Assembly: GCA_945897655.1 (NCBI GenBank)
Contig: CAMDHB010000018.1
Coordinates: 1-20,546, forward strand
Reading direction: 5' to 3'
From: Pseudorhodobacter antarcticus
GTDB lineage: Bacteria > Pseudomonadota > Alphaproteobacteria > Rhodobacterales > Rhodobacteraceae
DNA length: 20,546 nt
Numbering within the stretch: the stretch's first letter is position 1; each line of letters starts with the position of its first letter. Under the pieces are notes generated by a model that searched no databases, was not told the DNA's origin, and was given only the letters and a program-made list of their open reading frames with translations. Below are positions 16,649 through 20,546 of this stretch, in pieces. A program made the translations under genes and the position numbers.

Positions 16649-17839
16649 ATGCAGATAATGACCGCACAATCGCGTGCAAGCGACGCCAGCCACGCCATCG
16701 CCGAAATCGCGGCGGCGCTGGACATCGGCCACCGCGGCAAGCCCGATTTCATGACCCTGCATTTCGGCGCAAACGCTTCGGCCGAGGCGCTTCGCCTTGC
16801 CGCCACCGCAAAGCTTGGGATCCCTGCCCTGCATGGCGGGTCGTCCTGCCTTGGCATCATGACCCAGGCAGGCCTGAACATCGACACCGGCGCCGGAATT
16901 GGCGCCTTTGCCATCTGGGATGCGGCGGGCAGCTATGGCACCGGCTCCGCCGATCTGGGTCAGGATCCCGCCCTTGCGGCCCACAATGCCACCCAAGCCG
17001 CCCTGACCGCCGCTGCCCGCCCGGGTGAGGTTCCGGGCCTTGTCTGGCTGACCGTCGCCCCGGGATGCGAAGAACAGGTCATCACTGCCATCCGCGCCCT
17101 GATCGGCCGCGAAACCCCCATCGTCGGCGGCAGTTCTGCGGACAATGACGTCAGTGGAAACTGGGCACAGTTCGGCCCCCTGCACAGCCACCGCGCCGGT
17201 GTTGTGGTGTCGGTCCTTTTCCCCTTGAGCGGCGTCTCGTCGGCCTATCAAAGCGGATACGCGCCCACCGGCATCAGCGGGATCGTCACACGCGTCTCAG
17301 GCCGCCGCCTGTATGAGATCGACAATAAGCCCGCCGCCCAAGTCTATCACGGCTGGACCGGCGGCGCTGTTCCAATGGCAGGTCCCGCACCCCAATCCAT
17401 CCTTGCCGCCGCCACCCTGTGGCCACTTGGCCGCGTCACCCGGGCAATCTCGGGCGTGCCCTTTCACTTGCTCGCCCATCCCGCCATGGCCAACCTCGAC
17501 GGCTCGCTCGACCTCTTCGCCGACGTGGCCACCGGCGACCGCCTTTGGCAAATGCAGGGGTCCGCTGACAGCCTTGTCGCCCGGGCAGGACGCGTCGCCC
17601 AACAGGCCCGCGACGATGCCGACGACGACCTGGCAGGCGCTCTTGTCATTTACTGCGGCGGTTGCATGTTGGCCGCGCGGGACCGCATGCCCGAGGTTCA
17701 GGCCGGCATCAACGCCGTCTTGGGCGAGGTGCCCTGGCTTGGTGTATTCACGTTCGGAGAACAGGGCGTTCCCACTGGGGGGCGTGCCAAGCACGGAAAT
17801 CTGATGATTTCCTGTACCGCATTCGGGAGAGCAGAATGA
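16649..17839 (+). CDS. FIST-domain sensor protein (NosP-type, candidate heme NO sensor)
   Basis: A 396-residue soluble protein with a FIST N domain (about 30-225, including PIVGGSSADNDVSG at 157-170) and a FIST C domain (about 230-385). The C-terminal half shows FHLLAHPAM, then VIYCGGCMLAARDRM (333-347), FTFGEQG (367-373) and HGNLMIS. These are features I associate with the FIST proteins called NosP, hemoproteins that bind nitric oxide and control a co-encoded kinase. The heme ligand cannot be assigned from sequence alone; His234 (VYHGW) and others are candidates. The ATG at 16649 is preceded by TTGGGAT at suitable spacing; a TTG four codons upstream is less likely. It starts 98 nt after the OPX stop and ends in an ATGA overlap with the H-NOX gene. 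Confidence 0.85.
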   Translation: MQIMTAQSRASDASHAIAEIAAALDIGHRGKPDFMTLHFGANASAEALRLAATAKLGIPALHGGSSCLGIMTQAGLNIDTGAGIGAFAIWDAAGSYGTGSADLGQDPALAAHNATQAALTAAARPGEVPGLVWLTVAPGCEEQVITAIRALIGRETPIVGGSSADNDVSGNWAQFGPLHSHRAGVVVSVLFPLSGVSSAYQSGYAPTGISGIVTRVSGRRLYEIDNKPAAQVYHGWTGGAVPMAGPAPQSILAAATLWPLGRVTRAISGVPFHLLAHPAMANLDGSLDLFADVATGDRLWQMQGSADSLVARAGRVAQQARDDADDDLAGALVIYCGGCMLAARDRMPEVQAGINAVLGEVPWLGVFTFGEQGVPTGGRAKHGNLMISCTAFGRAE

Positions 17840-18387
17840 AAGGCCTGGTGTTTGTCGAACTTCTGGCGATGGCCGAGGGCGCCTTTGGCGAGGATGTCGT
17901 GGACGGCGTGATCGACCGTTCCGACCTGCCCTCGGGCGGTGCCTATACCAACGTAGGCAACTACCCCTGCGAAGAACTCATGACCCTGGTCCGTGGCTTT
18001 TCGCAGCACAGCGGCATCGCGGGGCCCGAACTTCAACGCCTTTTCGGCCATTGGATGATGAACAGCTTCGTGCGCCACTACCCCGACTTCTTTGTCGGGC
18101 GCAATGGCAGCCTTGACATGCTGGCCGCCATCGAAGACGAAATCCATGTCGAAGTGCGCAAACTTTACCCCGATGCCGACCTGCCGCATTTTGATGTCCA
18201 GCGCCCGGATCAGGACACGATGCAGATGACCTATCGCTCGCCCCGACCTCTGGCCGATTTCTGTCATGGCCTGATCGAGGGTTGCGTCACCCACTTTGGC
18301 GAAACGGCCGTGATTGACCGTACCGATCGCTCAACCCATGACAATACCGAGGCCGATTTCAACATCCGCATCGGGCCCGCCGCATGA
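17836..18387 (+). CDS. H-NOX heme nitric-oxide-binding protein
   Basis: The 183-residue protein is a full-length stand-alone H-NOX (HNOB) domain. The proximal heme ligand is most likely His104 (DEIHVEVRKLYPDADLP). The heme-propionate motif YxSxR is Tyr133-Ser135-Arg137 (YRSPR). The position matching the distal-pocket tyrosine of oxygen-binding H-NOX proteins appears to hold Phe142, which fits an NO-selective, non-oxygen-binding sensor. H-NOX proteins usually regulate a neighbouring histidine kinase or cyclic-di-GMP enzyme. Here both ends are ATGA overlaps, with the FIST gene before and the GAF/PAS sensor gene after, so the three are probably translationally coupled. The open frame extends upstream to 17662, but that part is a shadow of the FIST gene. 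Confidence 0.93.
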   Translation: MKGLVFVELLAMAEGAFGEDVVDGVIDRSDLPSGGAYTNVGNYPCEELMTLVRGFSQHSGIAGPELQRLFGHWMMNSFVRHYPDFFVGRNGSLDMLAAIEDEIHVEVRKLYPDADLPHFDVQRPDQDTMQMTYRSPRPLADFCHGLIEGCVTHFGETAVIDRTDRSTHDNTEADFNIRIGPAA

Positions 18388-20546
18388 GCCAGGCGTCGGG
18401 CGACGCAACTGTCTCCCGGGCGCGCTATGAACGCGAACGCAAGGCACGTACCGAAGCCGAGGCCTTGCTGGAAGCCAAAAGTCGCGAACTCTATACTGCA
18501 AACCAGCGCCTGATCCGGGAATCCGAAGCCGTTCGCCTGGCCCTCTCCGAAACCGAGGCCATTCGCCTGCGCGAGGCCGCAGCCCTGCGCGAACGCTCCA
18601 TCCTGTCCGAGGCGTTGACAGCCCTGTCCGGCAAATCCGGCGCGACCGAGGCGATGCAAGCCCTGCTTGACGTGCTGCGACGCGATTTTGCCATCTTTGA
18701 CGCCTGTTTTGTGCAGGCCGGCGACAGTGACCTGCACCTTGTGGCCGCCGCATGCGCCGACCATGCCGGCCTTTCCCTGCCCCTTCCAACCAGCCTGCTG
18801 AACCGTCCGCGCCACCTTGCCGGGTTTGCAGCCCTTGCCGAAGGCCGAACCTTGCCCGGTCACGCGGCAAGCTTCGCTTCAGTCATTCTTGCCCCCCTCG
18901 CGATCCCCGGCGAAAAGGCCAGCGCGCTGTTGCTCGCCCACCAGCAGCAGGGGTATTTTACCAAAGCCGACCTGCGCCTTCTGCAACGCGTCGCCACCCT
19001 GACCGGACAAAGCCTGATCGCCCTGCGTGAGGCCCGACGCAATGCGCTTTTGGTGTCGCTGATCGAGGGGCGGCAAGTGGATGCAGCCCCCTCCGGCGCC
19101 CTGGATGCCCCGCTCGAAGCCGTCCACCGCGCCTTTTCCCGCCTGACCGACATGCAAGGCGAGGTTGTCGTCATCTTGGGCAACCTCCTCAGCGCGCCCC
19201 TCCCCCAAGCGGATGCGGCCATTGATGCCGCCCTTGCCCGCATGGGCAATGTGACCCGCACCGACCGGGCCTATGTCTTTCGCCTGCGCCCCGATGGCGA
19301 TTTCGTCGACAACACCCACGAATGGTGCGCCGCGGGCATCGACCCCATGCGTGGCCTGTTGCAGGAAATCCCGGTCAACCTGTTCGCCCATTGGCGCGAC
19401 AGCTTTGCTGCGGGACAAGAGGTTCTGATCCCCGACGTGCCCGCCCTGCCCGCCAGCGCCCCCGAAAAGCACATCCTGATGGAACAGGGAATTCGCTCCC
19501 TTCTGGTCGTGCCGATGATTCAGGACGGCACCTTTCAGGGCTTTGTCGGCTATGATGCCGTCCACAGCCAACGCACCTTTCTTCCAGGCGAAGTGCACCT
19601 GATCCGTTCGGTCGCCAAGGTCATCACCTCCGTCCTGGGACGGCGCGATACCGAACTGGCCCTGGCCGCCGCCAACGCAGGCATCGCCGAACAACGCGCG
19701 CAACTTATGTCCGTCCTGTCTGCCATGCCCGATCTTGTGGTCGAACTTGACCGGTCCGGCCGGTTCAGCAACTGGCACTCCGGCGCAATCCTTGTCCCTG
19801 ATGGCCTTGCTGCCGCCTTTGTCGGCCGTACCCTGGAAGAGGTGCTGCCCCCCGACCTTGCCGCAGAGGGCCGCAAGGTCATCGCCGAAATCGACGCCGG
19901 GCACCGTCCCGAACCACGCAACTTTCCCTTTAAACTCGTCGGGGATTGGGAACGCTGGTGGCAACTTTCCGCCTCTGCCTTGAGCGATCAGGGCTACCTC
20001 TTCGTTCTGCGCGACGTCACCCTGGCCCGCGAACAAACCGCCGAAATCGAACGCCTGTCCGAAATCGCCCGGCGCACCACCAACCTGGTTGTCGTCACAG
20101 ATGCTGCCCGTCGCATCGAATGGGTGAACGACGCTTTTGAGCGTACCACGGGCTGGCGTCTGGACGAGGTGAGGGGGCGCAATGCCGCCAGTTTCCTGCA
20201 ATGCGACCAGACCGACCCCGACACCGTCGCCCTTCTGCGAACCGCCCTTGACAAGGGCGAGGCCGTTCAGGCCGAAATCCTGAACCGCTCCCGCACGGGG
20301 CGTCACTATTGGGTGTCGCTGGATGTGCAGCCCCTTCGCGACATTTCTGGCCAGTTGCAAGGCTTCATGGCCGTTGAATCTGATGTCACCGAACGCCGCC
20401 TTCAGGCCGATTCCCTGCGCCTTGCCGCACAAGACGCCGCCAATGCTCGCGCCACGCTGGAAGCGGCGGTCAATGCCCTGCCCGACGGCTTTGTCCTGTT
20501 TGATCAGAACGAATGTCTGGTGACCGTAAACCACCGCTACCGCGAA
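18384..20546 (+). CDS. Cytoplasmic multi-domain GAF/PAS sensor protein, 3' end beyond window (probable sensor kinase)
   Basis: The frame from the ATG at 18384 stays open for 721 codons to the window edge, so the gene is partial. Residues 10-75 form a charged coiled coil (RYERERKARTEAEALLEAKS). A GAF-like domain follows at about 75-215 (ALLLAHQQQGYFTKADLRLLQRVA). A second, clearer GAF domain is at about 265-420 (RAYVFRL, SLLVVPMIQDGTFQGFVGYD). Next come PAS domains at about 440-545, about 555-675 (TNLVVVTDAARRIEWVNDAFERTTGW, then DVTERR), and a third starting at about 693 (ALPDGFVLFDQNE). There is no signal peptide or membrane segment, so it senses inside the cell. The output domain is not in the window; a histidine kinase, possibly hybrid, is most likely given the FIST and H-NOX partners, but GGDEF/EAL is possible. 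The start overlaps the H-NOX stop (ATGA). A long minus-strand open frame at 18879-20534 is its antisense shadow. Confidence 0.85.
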   Translation, partial: MSQASGDATVSRARYERERKARTEAEALLEAKSRELYTANQRLIRESEAVRLALSETEAIRLREAAALRERSILSEALTALSGKSGATEAMQALLDVLRRDFAIFDACFVQAGDSDLHLVAAACADHAGLSLPLPTSLLNRPRHLAGFAALAEGRTLPGHAASFASVILAPLAIPGEKASALLLAHQQQGYFTKADLRLLQRVATLTGQSLIALREARRNALLVSLIEGRQVDAAPSGALDAPLEAVHRAFSRLTDMQGEVVVILGNLLSAPLPQADAAIDAALARMGNVTRTDRAYVFRLRPDGDFVDNTHEWCAAGIDPMRGLLQEIPVNLFAHWRDSFAAGQEVLIPDVPALPASAPEKHILMEQGIRSLLVVPMIQDGTFQGFVGYDAVHSQRTFLPGEVHLIRSVAKVITSVLGRRDTELALAAANAGIAEQRAQLMSVLSAMPDLVVELDRSGRFSNWHSGAILVPDGLAAAFVGRTLEEVLPPDLAAEGRKVIAEIDAGHRPEPRNFPFKLVGDWERWWQLSASALSDQGYLFVLRDVTLAREQTAEIERLSEIARRTTNLVVVTDAARRIEWVNDAFERTTGWRLDEVRGRNAASFLQCDQTDPDTVALLRTALDKGEAVQAEILNRSRTGRHYWVSLDVQPLRDISGQLQGFMAVESDVTERRLQADSLRLAAQDAANARATLEAAVNALPDGFVLFDQNECLVTVNHRYRE

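Noticed and set aside
15765..17251. Two minus-strand open frames (280 and 352 codons) opposite the OPX and FIST genes
   Set aside because: Both overlap strongly supported plus-strand genes and their products show no recognisable domain.
18879..20534. 551-codon open frame on the minus strand
   Set aside because: It is antisense to the plus-strand GAF/PAS gene, which has clear domain motifs. Its glycine/aspartate-rich product has no recognisable fold and is explained by high GC and codon bias.

Overview
The window is GC-rich alphaproteobacterial DNA. Gene content and style (initiator tRNA, ExoY/PssDE-type exopolysaccharide genes, RTX protein, FIST and H-NOX sensors, dense ATGA start/stop overlaps) fit Rhodobacteraceae or a close relative. 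The species cannot be read from the sequence. All coding calls are by eye from translated frames and family motifs; no database search was run.

Layout. (1) 1-436: a minus-strand initiator tRNA-fMet with a recognisable promoter and terminator, then a short non-coding stretch holding a long inverted repeat. (2) 437-15328: thirteen minus-strand genes reading right to left, with junctions from 4-nt overlaps to 55-nt gaps, so probably one long exopolysaccharide (EPS) operon. In transcription order they are: pyruvyl-transferase family protein, flippase, FrhB-like iron-sulfur/flavoprotein, membrane acyltransferase, O-antigen polymerase/ligase family protein, GT2, GT4, PssD-like, PssE-like, a second GT2, a Wzz/Wzc-type chain-length protein, an ExoY-type priming sugar transferase, and a secreted RTX protein. 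(3) 15329-15455: a divergent control region with a perfect 17-bp palindrome. (4) 15456-16550: plus-strand OPX outer-membrane export lipoprotein. (5) 16649-20546: three plus-strand genes joined by ATGA overlaps, namely a FIST-domain (NosP-type) sensor, an H-NOX heme NO sensor, and a soluble GAF/PAS sensor protein that runs off the right edge.

How the genes fit together. The EPS genes make a nearly complete Wzx/Wzy-type system. The ExoY-like enzyme would put the first sugar on undecaprenyl phosphate. PssD+PssE, GT4 and two GT2 enzymes would extend the unit. The acyltransferase and pyruvyl-transferase homologue would decorate it. The flippase, polymerase candidate, chain-length protein and OPX lipoprotein would flip, polymerise and export it. 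The RTX protein may be a matrix or adhesive partner.

The most interesting part is the right-hand cassette. Two different classes of NO-sensor protein (NosP/FIST and H-NOX) are translationally coupled to one multi-input sensor protein, directly beside the EPS locus. NO-linked control of biofilm polysaccharide is plausible but not shown by the sequence. Other points of note are a BY-kinase-like domain whose Walker motifs look inactivated, an FrhB-like protein lacking the fourth cysteine of the usual cluster motif, and an initiator tRNA whose anticodon stem has A:U, G:C, G:C instead of three G:C pairs.
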